Assembly: GCA_021157645.1 (NCBI GenBank)
Contig: JAGGWC010000027.1
Location: 1-6,742 of the forward strand
Origin: Candidatus Cloacimonadota bacterium
Lineage (GTDB): Bacteria > Cloacimonadota > Cloacimonadia > Cloacimonadales > TCS61
Direction of reading: 5' to 3'
Length of the DNA: 6,742 bases
Notes under the pieces: model-generated
What the model saw: only the letters and a program-made list of their open reading frames with translations
Databases searched by the model: none
What the model was told of the DNA's origin: nothing
Position numbers and translations under genes: made by a program
Shown: one piece after another, positions 5,819-6,742 of the stretch
Numbering within the stretch: position 1 is the first letter of the stretch
Layout of the letters: every line of letters starts with the position of its first letter

Positions 5819-6742
5819 TTATTTCATGATCAAGTTCATGCTTTCTGCAATATATTTTATTTCCTTTTCTTTAATACTCAAGACATCAAAAAGCAAATTA
5901 CCTTCCCGTAAAATACCTAAAATTGGTTTATCCAATTCAAGCAATTTTTGATGAAGCTTCTTTGCATAATTTCTATTGCCGTCATGGATTATTTTAACTG
6001 CCAAACTATCAATCTTTAATTGTGGAAGAGTTCCGCCACCACATTGTGCTTTGCTTTCAATAATTTCTGATTTTACGTTTAATTTTTTTAATTCAAAAAC
6101 TAATTTTTCAGCTAATTTTTGTAAATCTACTTTTTTTCGATTTAGCATTTCAAAAATTGGTACTTTTGTAAGCAGATCCTCATCTTTTAAGTAAAAACGC
6201 ATAACAGCAGAAAGTGCTGCAATGGTCATCTTGCCAACCCGCAGAGTACGCATCATAGGAGCCTTGGCAATCTTTTGAATAAGCCCATATCTGCCTGCAA
6301 TTATTCCAGCCTGGGGACCACCCAATAATTTATCTCCACTAAAAGAGACAATGTCACAACCTGCTTGCAGACTGCTTCTCACATCAGGTTCATTCTCCAG
6401 CGGAAGTCCTTTTGGTTTTCTTAGTAATCCAGAACCAAGATCATAAATAAATAAAAGTTCATGTTTCTTTGCCAGATCAGATAGATCCGATAATTTAACC
6501 TCTTCAGTAAAACCATCAATATAATAGTTAGATTTATGAGCTTTAAAAATCAAAGCTGTATCTTTAGTAATTGCATTTTCATAATCGGAAAGTCTAGTTC
6601 GGTTGGTTGCTCCCACTTCGATCATTTTACAGCCACTAGCTTCCATTATTTCCGGAATACGAAATGAACCACCAATCTCGATCAGTTCACCTCTGGAAAT
6701 TATTACTTCTTTCCCTTCGGCAAAAGTTTTTAAGATCAACAT
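5819..6742 (-). CDS. selA: L-seryl-tRNA(Sec) selenium transferase SelA (partial, start outside window)
   Basis: SelA is a PLP-dependent cytoplasmic enzyme that converts seryl-tRNA(Sec) to selenocysteinyl-tRNA(Sec) using selenophosphate. The visible 307 residues are the C-terminal two thirds of a protein usually about 460 long. The reading frame is open to the window edge; the ATG at the very edge aligns with the middle of the family, so it is an internal Met, not the start. Matching segments are SRGELIEIGGSFRIPEIM (16-33), EVGATNRTRLSDYE (42-55), FIYDLGSGL (98-106) and FSGDKLLGGPQAGII (134-148), where Lys138 is the expected PLP-binding lysine (Lys295 in E. coli), followed by MRTLRVGKMT (164-173). 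The gene is convergent with msrBA and no selB follows it here. Its presence implies a Sec-using organism, which fits the formate dehydrogenase maturation genes in the window. Confidence 0.95.
   Translation of the reverse strand: MLILKTFAEGKEVIISRGELIEIGGSFRIPEIMEASGCKMIEVGATNRTRLSDYENAITKDTALIFKAHKSNYYIDGFTEEVKLSDLSDLAKKHELLFIYDLGSGLLRKPKGLPLENEPDVRSSLQAGCDIVSFSGDKLLGGPQAGIIAGRYGLIQKIAKAPMMRTLRVGKMTIAALSAVMRFYLKDEDLLTKVPIFEMLNRKKVDLQKLAEKLVFELKKLNVKSEIIESKAQCGGGTLPQLKIDSLAVKIIHDGNRNYAKKLHQKLLELDKPILGILREGNLLFDVLSIKEKEIKYIAESMNLIMK

Noticed and set aside
5976..6194. 72-codon open frame on the + strand inside selA
   Set aside because: It is a shadow of the strongly supported selA frame.
1..6742. 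Mobile element, CRISPR array, defence or toxin-antitoxin system
   Set aside because: There are no transposase, integrase, spaced direct repeats or small paired genes; every long gene has a housekeeping or secreted-enzyme assignment.

Overview
This window looks like ordinary chromosome from an AT-rich anaerobic bacterium. It carries five complete genes plus one complete two-domain fusion on the + strand, and one gene on the - strand that is cut by the right edge. Gene content suggests formate metabolism with a molybdenum or tungsten, probably selenocysteine-containing, formate dehydrogenase. It also suggests extracellular protein processing with FCB-type beta domains (Fibrobacteres-Chlorobi-Bacteroidetes and relatives). 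A Cloacimonadota-like or other FCB-superphylum lineage is a plausible guess. No phylogenetic marker is present, so this remains inference.

Layout. Bases 43-885 encode a formate/nitrite-family channel, followed by a clear intrinsic terminator (900-922). Bases 937-2822 hold a tight three-gene cluster: a MobA-like molybdenum cofactor guanylyltransferase, FdhD (overlapping mobA by one base) and a two-CBS-domain protein 33 bases later, closed by a weaker terminator. An AT-rich gap of 216 bases with a small inverted repeat precedes a large secreted protein (3039-4670). That protein strongly resembles peptide-N-glycosidase F, with two extra C-terminal beta domains. A 96-base gap leads to an MsrB-MsrA methionine sulfoxide reductase fusion (4767-5675), which has two credible starts, one of them giving a signal-like N-terminus. 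After a 143-base gap, the convergent gene selA (L-seryl-tRNA(Sec) selenium transferase) runs on the - strand out of the window.

How the genes fit together. The channel would move formate across the membrane. MobA makes the guanine-dinucleotide form of the cofactor, FdhD supplies sulfur to it, and SelA makes Sec-tRNA, which many formate dehydrogenases need at the active site. The dehydrogenase itself is not in the window. The CBS protein may sense adenine nucleotides, but its partner is unknown. The PNGase F-like enzyme and MsrBA look like separate transcription units; PNGase F would act outside the cytoplasm on glycoproteins, and MsrBA repairs oxidised methionines. I found no mobile element, CRISPR array, tRNA or rRNA, and no convincing new multi-gene system. 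The most interesting points are the PNGase F-like protein with an altered active site, the two starts of MsrBA, and the unusual cysteine pattern in FdhD.
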